Origin: Actinobacillus indolicus
Lineage (GTDB): Bacteria > Pseudomonadota > Gammaproteobacteria > Enterobacterales > Pasteurellaceae
NCBI RefSeq assembly: GCF_901764975.1
Contig: NZ_CABFKH010000004.1
Coordinates: forward strand, 1-64,000
Direction of reading: 5' to 3'
Length of the DNA: 64,000 nucleotides
In this document: piece after piece, positions 23,477 to 31,993 of the stretch
How positions within the stretch are numbered: position 1 is the stretch's first letter
Layout of the letters: each line of letters opens with the position of its first letter
The notes under the pieces: generated by a model
What the model was told of the DNA's origin: nothing
The model's input: the letters and a program-made list of their open reading frames with translations, nothing else
The model's database searches: none
Program-made: the position numbers and the translations under genes

Positions 23477-23851
23477 ATGTTAAAGTTTAAACATTTATTA
23501 TCTATTTTAGTATTAGCAATTTCGGCAAATGTCGTGGCAAGTGGCGTTATGATGGAAATGTTCGAAATGAAACGTTAAATTAATTTATTAAGCAATGCCC
23601 AAACAGCTGAAGAATTTACGCAAAATGCCGATAAATTCATTGAAGTGTCTAAAAAAGCGCAAGAAACTATGCCTAACAGCTTAGATGGCGATCAAGAAAG
23701 ATTCAAAGGCTACCAACAAGGTATGCAAGAAGTGATTGACGTTGTTGCTCAAGCGAAAACCTTGGCAAGTCAAGGCAATTTAACGGAAGCCAAAACAGTC
23801 ATTTCACGTTTAGAAGGCTTAAAAAAACAGTACCATTCAGAATATAAATAA
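23477..23851 (+). pseudogene. cybC: Cytochrome b562 family gene interrupted by an in-frame TAA
   Basis: From ATG 23477 (GGAG upstream) a signal peptide ending NVVAS is followed by a short helix with several methionines (VMMEMFEMKR). TAA at 23576-23578 then stops translation after 33 codons. The same frame continues open for another 91 codons to 23851. This continuation matches the later helices of periplasmic cytochrome b562, ending KKQYHSEYK, where His is the distal heme ligand; one of the N-terminal methionines would be the other. No CXXCH is present, so it is b562 rather than cytochrome c'. A single-base change restores the gene, so recent inactivation or a sequence error are both possible. 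Confidence 0.75.
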
Positions 23852-23855
23852 TGAC

Positions 23856-23913
23856 ACAAGCGGTCAGATTGAATGATTTTTTTGCAAAAAATAGAAAGAA
23901 TCTCACCGCTTGT
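23856..23913. terminator. Inverted pair of uptake sequences forming a hairpin
   Basis: The arms acaagcggtcagatt (23856-23870) and aatctcaccgcttgt (23899-23913) pair at 14 of 15 positions. Inverted USS pairs commonly double as terminators in this family. It lies between the b562 remnant and the AI-2E gene. Confidence 0.6.
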
Positions 23914-23925
23914 CTAGGATATCCT

Positions 23926-24990
23926 ATGGAACAAAGTTCATCTTTAACTCGATTCTTAGTTGCAACCGCAGCGATTGTGGTTATTTTAGCAGGCATTAAA
24001 CTCTCCGTTGAAATTGTTATCCCGTTTTTACTTTCACTTTTTATTGCGATTATCTGCTCACCTATCATTAAATTTATGACAGATCGCAAAATCCCGCTAT
24101 GGCTAGCTATTACACTCTTATTTATTTTGTTTGTTCTTGTCTTCTTCTTTCTTGCTGGCTTAATTAACAGCACTGTTAGAGAATTTACGGCATCCATTCC
24201 CCAATACAAAGTGTTACTTGCCGAACGAATTACGACTGTCGTTCAACTTGCACAACAGTGGAATCTTCCTATTACTATTTCGAGAGAGCAAATACTAGAG
24301 CAGTTTGACCCAAGTATCATCATGAACTTTGTTAGCCGTCTATTGCTCAGTTTCTCTGGTGTGGTAACTAATATTTTCGTGCTTTTACTTGTCGTCGTCT
24401 TTATGTTGTTTGAAGCCCCAACGGCTAAACACAAACTTGCAGTGGCATTAAAAGGCAATAAAGATATTCAAGCAGAAGAAAACCAGATTAACCGTGTTTT
24501 ACAAGGCGTGATTAGCTATTTGGGTGTGAAAACCATCGTCAGTTTACTCACAGGGATTTGTATTTGGATTCTGCTTGAAATTGCAGGGGTACAATATGCG
24601 GTTTTATGGGCGACCTTAAGTTTCTTACTCAACTATATTCCAAACATTGGCTCGATCATTGCTGGCGTGCCTATTGTCGTTCAAGCTTTTTTATTAAACG
24701 GTTTCTCCGTAGGGTTAGGTGTGTCTGCTGGCGTTATCGCGATTAATATGGTCATTGGAAATATTCTTGAACCAAGAATGATGGGAAGAACGCTAGGATT
24801 ATCCACATTAGTGGTTTTCTTATCCTTACTTTTCTGGGGCTGGTTGCTCGGCACCGTTGGTATGTTATTATCTGTACCGCTCACCATGGCATTAAAAATT
24901 GCTTTAGAGTCTAGCCCAAGAACGATACGTTATGCGGGATTGCTTGGAGATGTTTCTGAAGAGAAAAAAGCTGAAGTTAACCAAGCATAA
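23926..24990 (+). CDS. AI-2E family (PerM/YdiK-like) membrane protein
   Basis: This 354-residue polytopic inner-membrane protein of the AI-2E transporter family begins with hydrophobic segments and has the conserved C-terminal block (LLNYIPNIGSIIAGVP, then GNILEPRMMGRTLGL). The frame is open from 23851, but that stretch is the USS hairpin. The ATG at 23926 has AGGA 6 nt upstream and fits the family length of about 350. Family members export diverse small molecules or ions, and the substrate here cannot be told. Confidence 0.8.
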   Translation: MEQSSSLTRFLVATAAIVVILAGIKLSVEIVIPFLLSLFIAIICSPIIKFMTDRKIPLWLAITLLFILFVLVFFFLAGLINSTVREFTASIPQYKVLLAERITTVVQLAQQWNLPITISREQILEQFDPSIIMNFVSRLLLSFSGVVTNIFVLLLVVVFMLFEAPTAKHKLAVALKGNKDIQAEENQINRVLQGVISYLGVKTIVSLLTGICIWILLEIAGVQYAVLWATLSFLLNYIPNIGSIIAGVPIVVQAFLLNGFSVGLGVSAGVIAINMVIGNILEPRMMGRTLGLSTLVVFLSLLFWGWLLGTVGMLLSVPLTMALKIALESSPRTIRYAGLLGDVSEEKKAEVNQA

Positions 24991-25002
24991 ATAGCTAAAA
25001 CA

Positions 25003-25038
25003 AAATGCCGTCAGATATCCTCTTATCTAACGGCATTT
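25003..25038. terminator. Terminator between the AI-2E gene and yhhQ
   Basis: The stem aaatgccgt-agata / tatct-acggcattt has one internal mismatch and lies between two convergent genes. It can serve both. Confidence 0.75.
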
Positions 25039-25064
25039 CTCTAAAAACTATTCTTACTTGGCAA

Positions 25065-25727
25065 TTACTTAGCCGTTAAATGAAATTTGCGAATCAATGT
25101 ATTAAGTAAAATGCCATAAAGTGGTACAAATAGAAGTAAGCTGACCACAAGTTTAAAGGCATAATCTACTGCCCCAATCTCAAACCAATGCTCCGCAAGA
25201 TACTCATCACTACTTTTATAAAATGCCACTGCAAAGAAAACAAAAGTATCAATTAAACTCCCAAAGACCGTTGAGCATGAAGGTGCTAACCACCAATGCT
25301 TACCTTGCCGTAGGCGGTTAAAGACGACAATATCCATAAGTTGCCCAACAACATAACCAGAAAAACTTGCAAAAGCAATACGGAAAACAAATAGGTTAAA
25401 CTCAGCTAAAGCCGAGAAACCTTGAAATGCGCCTTCAAAGAAAATAACCGACATGATATAGCTGACAAATAGTGCAGGAATCATTACCGCAAAAATAATT
25501 TTTCTCGCCAAATTTGCACCAAAGACTCGTACCGTCAAATCCGTTGCAAGAAAAATGAAAGGAAAGGTGAATGTTCCCCATGTCGTTGGGATCATCATGT
25601 TAGTAAAAGGTATTTGAAATTCAAAAGTAATTTGAACCAAATAGTTACTCACAGTGATGATGAGAATGTGGAAAAGAGAAAGTAATAGCAAAGAGCGACG
25701 TTGCTCTGCATCAGAAATAATGTTCAT
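25065..25727 (-). CDS. yhhQ: Queuosine precursor transporter YhhQ
   Basis: This 220-residue, six-helix inner-membrane protein of the vitamin-uptake-like (ECF/VUT) superfamily equals E. coli YhhQ (221). The segments NYLVQITFEFQIPF, WGTFTFPFIFLATDLTVRVFG and SGYVVGQLMDIVVFNRLRQ are characteristic. It imports preQ0 or preQ1 for making queuosine in GUN-decoding tRNAs. The short leader can fold into a pseudoknot covering the ribosome-binding site (see the separate entry). Confidence 0.92.
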   Translation of the reverse strand: MNIISDAEQRRSLLLLSLFHILIITVSNYLVQITFEFQIPFTNMMIPTTWGTFTFPFIFLATDLTVRVFGANLARKIIFAVMIPALFVSYIMSVIFFEGAFQGFSALAEFNLFVFRIAFASFSGYVVGQLMDIVVFNRLRQGKHWWLAPSCSTVFGSLIDTFVFFAVAFYKSSDEYLAEHWFEIGAVDYAFKLVVSLLLFVPLYGILLNTLIRKFHLTAK

Positions 25728-25730
25728 ATT

Positions 25731-25773
25731 GTTCCTTTTTGATAAATACAGAAATTGGGGTGAGGGAACCCAA
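25731..25773 (-). promoter_or_regulatory. Candidate preQ1-type translational riboswitch (SD-sequestering pseudoknot) before yhhQ
   Basis: In the minus-strand leader, TTGGG and CCCAA form a 5-bp hairpin (25755-25773) whose loop starts TTCC. The ribosome-binding site is AAAAAGGAAC (25731-25740). GGAAC there is the exact complement of GTTCC in the stem-loop (25765-25769), allowing an H-type pseudoknot that hides the site. The compact G-rich stem, pyrimidine loop and A-rich tail with the SD resemble preQ1-I riboswitches, and the gene imports that ligand. The tail linker is longer than in classical examples and the invariant loop bases are not all matched. Confidence 0.4.
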
Positions 25774-25789
25774 AAATTAAGAGCGCTAG

Positions 25790-25817
25790 ATGATACTGAT
25801 TAAAAAGTGAATTGCAA
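25790..25817 (-). promoter_or_regulatory. Promoter of yhhQ
   Basis: On the minus strand -35 TTGCAA (25812-25817) and -10 TATCAT (25790-25795) are 16 bp apart. This gives a leader of roughly 55 nt before the ATG. Confidence 0.5.
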
Positions 25818-25879
25818 GAAAAAAAAACTGCTACTTACATTCTTTTTATTCAATTTTATAAATTAGTATTTAGCTTCAT

Positions 25880-25910
25880 AAAAAATGCCGTAGTTAATAC
25901 GGCATTTTTT
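25880..25910. terminator. Terminator after iscX
   Basis: A perfect 13-bp stem (aaaaaatgccgta / tacggcatttttt) with a 5-nt loop lies immediately after the iscX stop on the minus strand. Confidence 0.88.
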
Positions 25911-26105
25911 CTATTCATACTCTTCTAACCAAATCGTTAAAATAGCTTCTAAAATATGTTCATTTGACGCTTCTGGATCATCATCAAAATCTTCCATCTC
26001 GCAGATCCATTTATGCATATCAGTAAAACGTACGGTAGTTGGATCTAAATCTGGGTTCATATCATACAGATTTTCTGCGATCATTCTTACATCTGTCCAT
26101 TTCAT
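25911..26105 (-). CDS. iscX: Fe-S cluster assembly protein IscX
   Basis: The 64-residue acidic protein is full-length IscX (YfhJ), with the typical MKWTDV start, [14 protein letters not shown] and the acidic cluster EDFDDDPE. It binds the desulfurase IscS and iron and tunes cluster assembly. Its start shares a base with the fdx stop, so they are translationally coupled. Confidence 0.95.
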   Translation of the reverse strand: MKWTDVRMIAENLYDMNPDLDPTTVRFTDMHKWICEMEDFDDDPEASNEHILEAILTIWLEEYE

Positions 26106-26446
26106 TAGTGTGCCGCCTCATTTGCGTGGTTTAAGTTATATTTTGGAATTTCAACAACGAGATCTTCTTCACCCACGATACATTGACAAGACAAGCGGCT
26201 GTCCATTTCTAAGCCCCATGCTTTGTCTAACATATCTTCTTCTTGGTCTGAAGTTTCGTTTAAGCTGTCAAAACCTTCACGAATAACGACGTGACAAGTG
26301 GTGCAAGCACAAGAACAGTCACAAGCGTGATGAATTTCCACCCCTGCATTGTGAGCAACTTCTAATAAGTTTTCACCTGTTTGCGCTTCAACAACCATCC
26401 CCTCTGGGCAAAATTCTTCATGTGGAAGAAAAACAATTTTTGGCAT
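26105..26446 (-). CDS. fdx: ISC-type [2Fe-2S] ferredoxin
   Basis: This 113-residue adrenodoxin-like ferredoxin has cluster ligands in [11 protein letters not shown] and LSCQC. It supplies electrons for ISC cluster assembly. The true start is the ATG at 26446 ([16 protein letters not shown]). The frame is open further upstream into the insertion sequence, but that part has no homology. hscA, normally just upstream, is absent: an IS481-type element begins about 25 nt before the start, so fdx-iscX expression must rely on another promoter. Confidence 0.94.
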   Translation of the reverse strand: MPKIVFLPHEEFCPEGMVVEAQTGENLLEVAHNAGVEIHHACDCSCACTTCHVVIREGFDSLNETSDQEEDMLDKAWGLEMDSRLSCQCIVGEEDLVVEIPKYNLNHANEAAH

Positions 26447-26472
26447 AATGTCCTCTAAATAATATATTAGTT

Positions 26473-27783
26473 GTACAACCCAAACATCGTTTACATTTTC
26501 CCTAAGGACATCGTTTACATTCACTTGGGTTGTATATGCCACTGAGTGGCAGGTTTAATTTTCATCTCTCGGGCATCAAAAATACCTAAGAAATGAAAAC
26601 GGTAATAAATATGCCAAATGCCGTCAGCGTAAGGCTCAAAGGCAACTGGCTCACTGGCGAGAACTTGGCTGAGGTAGTAAGTTTTACCTTGCCATTTTAC
26701 TTCACCATTTAATCTTACTTTACGGACATCGACATTATCACTGTAGTCGTAAGGCTCAATCTTGCCTGTGTAAGTCCGTATTGATGGCTGATAACATTCA
26801 ACCGGTGTTTTACGACCAATACCTTCGTGCGAGCGTTCCTCGTTATATTCTCGCAAGAACTGGTCAAAGAACGCTTGTTGTGCTTCAAAGCTATGCTGAG
26901 GCGACAGCTGGGCTTTTAAGCTGCGGTGCATTCGTTCGTGTCGTCCGTTTTGTTCCGGATGTGAGGGTTTAATCCGTTCCGGACGGATACCCAAATCAAT
27001 CCACCATTTAGACAGCTTGCTGATACCGCCCAATGCTTGCGAGGCAAAAGGCGAGCCGTTATCAGTACGAATGGCACAAGGCATACCGAACGCCGTAAAA
27101 AGGCGTTCAAACTCAGTCATCACTGGGGCAGAACGTGTATTCGGTAGCCCTTTGCAACAGAACAAATATCGGCTGAAGTTATCTGTGACAGTCAGCGGAT
27201 AACAGAGCTTTTGATTACCGAGTAAGAACTGCCCCTTAAAATCGGCACTCCAAACGGTATTCGGTGCAGTGCAATCGCTAAAAAGCTCTGTATCTGCACT
27301 GATACGCCGTTTGGACTTTCTCGGTTGCACGAGCCCTGCACGAGATAAAATTAAATCGCCGGTGCTGTCTGCTGGCTTCTTCACGTCAGGAAAATGACGT
27401 GCAAAGCTATCTAGTAGTTTTTTAGCACCCCAATGAGGACGTTTAATCTTCTCATTGATAAGCCACTCACAAATCCACTGTGGCGCGGCATTCGGGCTAT
27501 GATGCGGTTTACGAGATAACTCCCTTAACCCTTCAAGGCCTACTTGTTCGTGGCGTTTAATCCATTTATCCGCTGTTGGACGACTTATATTGAACTGTTT
27601 ACAAAGTTCAATTTTAGTATGGCGTCGGCTAAGCCACGCTTTAATAAAAAGTACACGCTGTTGCATCGCATCGGTCTCTATCCAAGGCATCACCAATCTC
27701 CTGAGGGATTTTGATGATGAGTTTACGAAAGAATGTAAACGATGTCTTTGGATTAGAGTGTAAACGATGTTATCAGGTTGTAC
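26473..27783 (-). mobile_element. IS481-family insertion sequence
   Basis: About 1.3 kb is bounded by imperfect inverted repeats. Each end carries GTACAACC (26473-26480, 27776-27783) and then two copies of ACATCGTTTACA spaced about 24 nt apart (26484 and 26508 on the left, 27734 and 27759 on the right). An alternative reading is a 7-bp target duplication GTTGTAC at 26470-26476 and 27777-27783, which would trim each end by a few bases. One complete transposase gene fills the element. It separates fdx-iscX from whatever lay upstream. Confidence 0.8.
26521..27690 (-). CDS. IS481-family transposase
   Basis: This 389-residue DDE transposase has an N-terminal helix-turn-helix (FNISRPTADKWIKRH) followed by an rve-type catalytic core. 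D is in VWSADFKGQF, D in IRTDNGSPF and E in EQNGRHERMHRSLKAQ, so the triad is intact. The C-terminal extension (LNGEVKWQGKTYYLSQ) is typical of longer IS481 members. The ATG at 27690 is preceded by AGGAG. No frameshift or internal stop is present, so the element may be active. Confidence 0.9.
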   Translation of the reverse strand: MPWIETDAMQQRVLFIKAWLSRRHTKIELCKQFNISRPTADKWIKRHEQVGLEGLRELSRKPHHSPNAAPQWICEWLINEKIKRPHWGAKKLLDSFARHFPDVKKPADSTGDLILSRAGLVQPRKSKRRISADTELFSDCTAPNTVWSADFKGQFLLGNQKLCYPLTVTDNFSRYLFCCKGLPNTRSAPVMTEFERLFTAFGMPCAIRTDNGSPFASQALGGISKLSKWWIDLGIRPERIKPSHPEQNGRHERMHRSLKAQLSPQHSFEAQQAFFDQFLREYNEERSHEGIGRKTPVECYQPSIRTYTGKIEPYDYSDNVDVRKVRLNGEVKWQGKTYYLSQVLASEPVAFEPYADGIWHIYYRFHFLGIFDAREMKIKPATQWHIQPK

Positions 27784-27792
27784 CCTTCGGCT

Positions 27793-27815
27793 CCTTCCCC
27801 CTTAAACGGGGAAGG
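27793..27815. repeat. Short hairpin between the insertion sequence and moeA
   Basis: The arms ccttcccc and ggggaagg pair perfectly around a 7-nt loop. No T-run follows on either strand, so it is not a standard terminator. Confidence 0.4.
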
Positions 27816-27871
27816 AAATTAGTATAACATTGATTTTATCGTGGTTTTCCCACCCAACAAGGAATTTCCCA

Positions 27872-29104
27872 ATGTCTTTACTTCCACTTTCTCAAGCACT
27901 CGACACGATGCTAAATCAGCTACCACGTCCAACATCACAAGAGATCATTCCGCTTGATCAAGCGGTAAACCGAATTTGTGCAGAGGATATTTTTTCACCA
28001 ATTAACGTGCCGAATTTTGACAATTCCGCAATGGACGGCTATGCGGTACGAATGGCAGATCTTGAACATTCCACAACACTACAAATCGCAGGTAAAGCCT
28101 TTGCGGGTAATCCATTTCTGGCTGAAATGCCACAAGGAAGCTGTGTACGGATTATGACAGGGGCGAAAGTGCCAGTGGAAGCCGACGCTGTGGTGATGCA
28201 GGAAGATACGACACTAAATGCAGATGGCACTGTCATCATTAATCGCCTACCTAAGAAATTGGGGGATAATATCCGCCGTATTGGTGAAGATGTGAAGCAA
28301 GGCGCATTGGTGCTGGCAAAAGGCAGTCTATTAAATGTGGCAAGCCTACCGCTATTGGCTTCGCTGGGGATTGATAAAGTTGCGGTTTATCCACGTTTGA
28401 AAGTCGCTATTCTTTCAACGGGTGATGAATTAGTCTCTGTTGGAAATCCATTGCAAGAAGGACAAATTTACGACACCAACCGTTTTACCGTCCGTCTTTT
28501 GCTAGAAAAAATGGATTGTGAAATTGTCGATTACGGCATTTTGCCTGATGATCCAAGTCTGTTTGAAAAGACCTTTACCGAAGCACAACAAACCGCCGAT
28601 GTGTTAATTACAAGTGGCGGTGTGTCAGTGGGAGAAGCGGATTTCACCAAAGATGTCTTGGAAAAACTGGGGCAAATCGGCTTTTGGAAAATTGCGATGA
28701 AGCCTGGTAAACCTTTTGCATTTGGTAAATTGGAAAAAGCATGGTTCTTTGGTTTACCGGGTAATCCTGTGTCTGCCTTAGTTACTTTCTATCAACTTGT
28801 TCAGCCTGCATTATTGAAACTAGCGGGTAGATCCGATGAAAATATTGCAAACTTTTCACCAAATTTAACCGCTTGTACCGCAGTTCCACTCAAGAAAGCT
28901 GTTGGTCGCCAAGATTTCCAACGGGGCTTTTTCTATGCGAATGAAAATGGGCAACTTGAAGTAAAAACCGTTGGAACACAAGGCTCGCATATTTTTAGTG
29001 CGTTTAATGAAAGCAACTGTTTTATTGTACTTGAGCAAGAACGTGGCAATGTTGCCGTGGGTGAGCAAGTGACTATTCAGCCGTTTAACCATTTATTGAG
29101 ATAA
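27872..29104 (+). CDS. moeA: Molybdopterin molybdenumtransferase MoeA
   Basis: The 410-residue protein inserts molybdenum into adenylylated molybdopterin. NFDNSAMDGYAVR, IMTGAKVP, ILSTGDELV and TSGGVSVGEADF, plus the KPGKPFAFG block, cover the conserved domains; E. coli MoeA has 411 residues. The ATG at 27872 is preceded by AAGGA with 8-nt spacing; the frame is open upstream without a better site. moeB follows after 1 nt. Confidence 0.95.
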   Translation: MSLLPLSQALDTMLNQLPRPTSQEIIPLDQAVNRICAEDIFSPINVPNFDNSAMDGYAVRMADLEHSTTLQIAGKAFAGNPFLAEMPQGSCVRIMTGAKVPVEADAVVMQEDTTLNADGTVIINRLPKKLGDNIRRIGEDVKQGALVLAKGSLLNVASLPLLASLGIDKVAVYPRLKVAILSTGDELVSVGNPLQEGQIYDTNRFTVRLLLEKMDCEIVDYGILPDDPSLFEKTFTEAQQTADVLITSGGVSVGEADFTKDVLEKLGQIGFWKIAMKPGKPFAFGKLEKAWFFGLPGNPVSALVTFYQLVQPALLKLAGRSDENIANFSPNLTACTAVPLKKAVGRQDFQRGFFYANENGQLEVKTVGTQGSHIFSAFNESNCFIVLEQERGNVAVGEQVTIQPFNHLLR

Positions 29105-29105
29105 T

Positions 29106-29861
29106 ATGCAACTCTCCGATCCAGAAATGTTACGTTACAACCGCCAAATCATACTAAGAAGTGTCGATTTTGACGGTCAAGAAAAACTGAAAGCCAGTCG
29201 CGTATTGATTGTCGGCTTGGGCGGACTAGGTTGTTCTGCAAGCCAATACCTTGCCACTGCGGGTATCGGGCATTTAACCTTAGTCGATTTTGATACGGTT
29301 TCGCTCTCGAATTTACAACGCCAAGTGTTACACACTGATGCCACAATCGGAATGCCGAAAGTAGTATCCGCCAAACAGCGTTTAAGTGAACTCAATCCCC
29401 ATATTGAGATTGAAACCATCAATGCACATCTCAGCGAAACCGAATGGGCAGAATTAATTCCGCAATTTGATGCAGTGTTAGATTGCACGGATAATGTCGA
29501 TATTCGTAATATATTGAACAAAATTTGTTTTAATGTAAAGAAACCGCTAGTGTCAGGTTCGGCAATTCGTTTTGAAGGGCAAGTCAGCGTATTTCGCTAT
29601 GGCGAAGCAGAGCCTTGCTACCAATGTTTAAGCCAACTATTTGGGGAAAATGTATTAAGCTGTGTCGAAGCAGGCGTAATCGCACCAATTGTTGGCGTAA
29701 TCGGCAGTTTACAGGCGTTGGAAGCCATTAAAGTGTTGCTCAATATTGGCAAAAGCTTATCAGGAAAGTTGCTGATGATTGACGGACTAAACTTTTCTGT
29801 CCGAGAAATGAAATTGCCGAAACAGTCAAATTGTTCGGTCTGCAGTAAAGAAAAAGATTAA
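29106..29861 (+). CDS. moeB: Molybdopterin-synthase adenylyltransferase MoeB
   Basis: The 251-residue E1-like enzyme adenylates the C-terminus of MoaD. It has the ATP-binding GLGGLGCSASQYLA, the arginine-bearing SNLQRQVLH, the catalytic Asp in VLDCTDNVDIR, and zinc cysteines in CYQC and CSVC. It belongs to the ThiF/MoeB group and is assigned MoeB because of its place after moeA. Confidence 0.93.
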   Translation: MQLSDPEMLRYNRQIILRSVDFDGQEKLKASRVLIVGLGGLGCSASQYLATAGIGHLTLVDFDTVSLSNLQRQVLHTDATIGMPKVVSAKQRLSELNPHIEIETINAHLSETEWAELIPQFDAVLDCTDNVDIRNILNKICFNVKKPLVSGSAIRFEGQVSVFRYGEAEPCYQCLSQLFGENVLSCVEAGVIAPIVGVIGSLQALEAIKVLLNIGKSLSGKLLMIDGLNFSVREMKLPKQSNCSVCSKEKD

Positions 29862-29947
29862 AATTCAATCATTGTTCAAGAATTGCAAAGTTGAGTTTAG
29901 CTGTTTGACGGCAAATTCACTTTCACCTACTATGTGCATCAGTACGT

Positions 29948-30023
29948 TCCTCCTTAGTTCAGTCGGTAGAACGGCGGACTGTTAATCCGTATGTCGCTGG
30001 TTCAAGTCCAGCAGGAGGAGCCA
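29948..30023 (+). tRNA. tRNA-Asn (anticodon GTT)
   Basis: This 76-nt tRNA has an encoded CCA end. The acceptor stem is tcctcct/aggagga, the D-loop contains agtcggtaga, the anticodon loop is ctGTTaa (anticodon at 29981-29983) and the T-arm contains ggttcaagtcc. It is close to E. coli tRNA-Asn. No attachment-site duplication is seen nearby. The rest of 29862-30195 holds only a terminator. Confidence 0.97.
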
Positions 30024-30121
30024 ACGATTTCCTCCTTTAGTTTTTTGCTTTTGGTCTTGTTTTATTTGTCTCCTTTTATAAAACAGTAATTCATACCTCC
30101 TCGAATTAGATCAAAAGAATT

Positions 30122-30147
30122 AGCACTCATTTGAGTGCTTTTTTTTT
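30122..30147 (+). terminator. Terminator downstream of tRNA-Asn
   Basis: An 8-bp stem (agcactca / tgagtgct) with a 2-nt loop is followed by eight T residues. Confidence 0.85.
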
Positions 30148-30195
30148 GACTATTACTCCGTTCTTCTCCACGATTAATCAAAAATAAACACTATC

Positions 30196-30939
30196 TCAAA
30201 ATTCAGATTCTGCTTTCAGTTTATTAATCGTAAGAATCTCCCTTTTTTCGTGATCTATATTAGCTGAAATGCCAAATGCCCTTGCAAGATTTTCTGCATT
30301 TAACACCGCTTGTGTTTCGCCGTGAGCAAGGATTTTACCTTTATCCAATAAAATAATTTCATCACAAAATCGGTAGGCTAAATCTAAGTGATGAATTGCC
30401 ACCACACAGGTTTTCTGTGGTGTGAGGGCTTTAAGCTGTTCCATCATATCAATTTGATAATAGGGATCCAACGGGGCAATGGGTTCGTCTGCAAGCAGTA
30501 ATGGGGCTTGTTTGATACAGCAACGAGCCAGTTGTACCCGAGCTTTTTCGCCACCTGAAAGTTGTTGGAACGGCTTTTCAAGTAGATGGGAAATAGAAAA
30601 TTGTTCGGAAACCGACCGCACTTTTTCTGCTTCATCTTTTGTGGGTATTGTTAAACCGAGCGCAATCACATCATAGACCGATAAATCCCAATGAATTTGG
30701 GTATTTTGAGCGAAGTACGCCAGCCGTTCGCTTTTCTGCTTGGCGGTCATGTCGGACAATTTGCAATTTCCGAGCCAAATCTCACCGCTTGTAAGCGGTA
30801 AGATCCCTGCGATACTTTTCAATAAAGTGGATTTTCCTGCACCGTTTGCCCCCATAATGCCGATAAGTTTGCCTTGTGGGATATGGCAACTGATGTTAGA
30901 TAAACCAAATGCAAGGCTGACATTTTCCAGTTTAATCAT
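30196..30939 (-). CDS. Cobalamin-type ABC transporter ATP-binding protein (BtuD-like)
   Basis: This 247-residue ATPase is about the length of E. coli BtuD. Walker A is GANGAGKSTLL, the signature is QLSGGEKARVQLARC and Walker B is PLLLADEPIAPLD. It overlaps the permease gene by 8 nt. The set receptor / binding protein / permease / ATPase on one strand has BtuB-F-C-D layout and lengths. Vitamin B12 is the likely substrate, although related systems carry other corrinoids, hemes or siderophores. Confidence 0.85.
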   Translation of the reverse strand: MIKLENVSLAFGLSNISCHIPQGKLIGIMGANGAGKSTLLKSIAGILPLTSGEIWLGNCKLSDMTAKQKSERLAYFAQNTQIHWDLSVYDVIALGLTIPTKDEAEKVRSVSEQFSISHLLEKPFQQLSGGEKARVQLARCCIKQAPLLLADEPIAPLDPYYQIDMMEQLKALTPQKTCVVAIHHLDLAYRFCDEIILLDKGKILAHGETQAVLNAENLARAFGISANIDHEKREILTINKLKAESEF

Positions 30940-31912
30940 TTGCCATTCTCCGTTGCTGTGTTAATAAAATCCAAATCAAAAACGGCGCGCCGATAATTGC
31001 GGTAAGCGTTCCCACATAAATATGGGAAAAGAACGGCAAATATAAAATACAGAGATCGGCAATCAGTAAAATTAATGCACCAATCAAACCGCTTGTGAGA
31101 TAAAGCTGTGATGGGCGTTTCTTCAGGATCATGCGAGCCAAGTGCGGTGCGATTAAGCCGATAAAACCGATGGTTCCCGTTTGCGGAATGGTAGCGCCGA
31201 CCAATAATGCAACACCAAAGGTGGTAATGAAAAAGCTACGTTTGGGATTAATGCCCATTGTGCTTGCGGTCTCTTCACCAAAGGTCAGTAAATCAAGGTA
31301 ACGGCGTTGCTGATAAAGGCAAAGTAAACCGAGTAGCACAATCGGTAATGAAATCAATAAAGTATCTAATTTCGCCCACACCAACGAACCTTGTAGCCAG
31401 CGGTAAAGTTCCGCCAACGCCCAAGGGCTTTCAGCATTAGACAGCAATAACGCAATCGCTGAACCCAGTAGCATATTGACCGCCAAACCGCTTAAAATCA
31501 TCATCGTTGTACCGTGATTTTTGGCGATCAAATAAACTAATAAGAAGCTCAACAACGCCCCCAGCACACCGCCAATCAGTAACAAGGTAAAGGGAACGGA
31601 AAAATAGTACAGAATAAAAACACTGGCGGTTGTCGCCCCGTTTGCACTCCCCAACAAACCTGGGCTTGCTAGCGGATTTTGAAATATCCCCTGCATTGCA
31701 TTGCCAGCCACCGCCAAGCTTGCCCCTGTTAGCACAGCAAGTAAAATCCGTGGCAGGCGAATATCCCACAACACAAGCGGTCGCATATCCGTCACAATTC
31801 CTTCGGCATTTTTCAACGCTGAAAAATCGTTAAGGTCGTACCAACTTGCTAGGCTGATAATAGCCAGAAGCAAGAACAAAAGTGCGGTGTTAAGTTGGGT
31901 TGTTTTATTCAT
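30932..31912 (-). CDS. FecCD-family permease (BtuC-like)
   Basis: The 326-residue permease has exactly the length of E. coli BtuC, with ten predicted membrane helices. Family segments such as GNAMQGIFQNPLASPGLLG and the late FIGLIAPHLARM are seen. It forms a dimeric channel with the downstream ATPase. A gap of 274 nt separates it from the binding-protein gene and contains a multi-hairpin element. Confidence 0.87.
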   Translation of the reverse strand: MNKTTQLNTALLFLLLAIISLASWYDLNDFSALKNAEGIVTDMRPLVLWDIRLPRILLAVLTGASLAVAGNAMQGIFQNPLASPGLLGSANGATTASVFILYYFSVPFTLLLIGGVLGALLSFLLVYLIAKNHGTTMMILSGLAVNMLLGSAIALLLSNAESPWALAELYRWLQGSLVWAKLDTLLISLPIVLLGLLCLYQQRRYLDLLTFGEETASTMGINPKRSFFITTFGVALLVGATIPQTGTIGFIGLIAPHLARMILKKRPSQLYLTSGLIGALILLIADLCILYLPFFSHIYVGTLTAIIGAPFLIWILLTQQRRMAND

Positions 31913-31993
31913 TGTTTCGTTTAATTATTTTGATTGTTTTTAGAGGCGTAAAATTTCGAGAGTACAATATTACCAAAACTATTTGTTTAATAG

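Noticed and set aside
26105-26542. Longer ferredoxin with 32 extra N-terminal residues
   Set aside because: The extra part is read through the insertion-sequence end; homology and length place the start at 26446.
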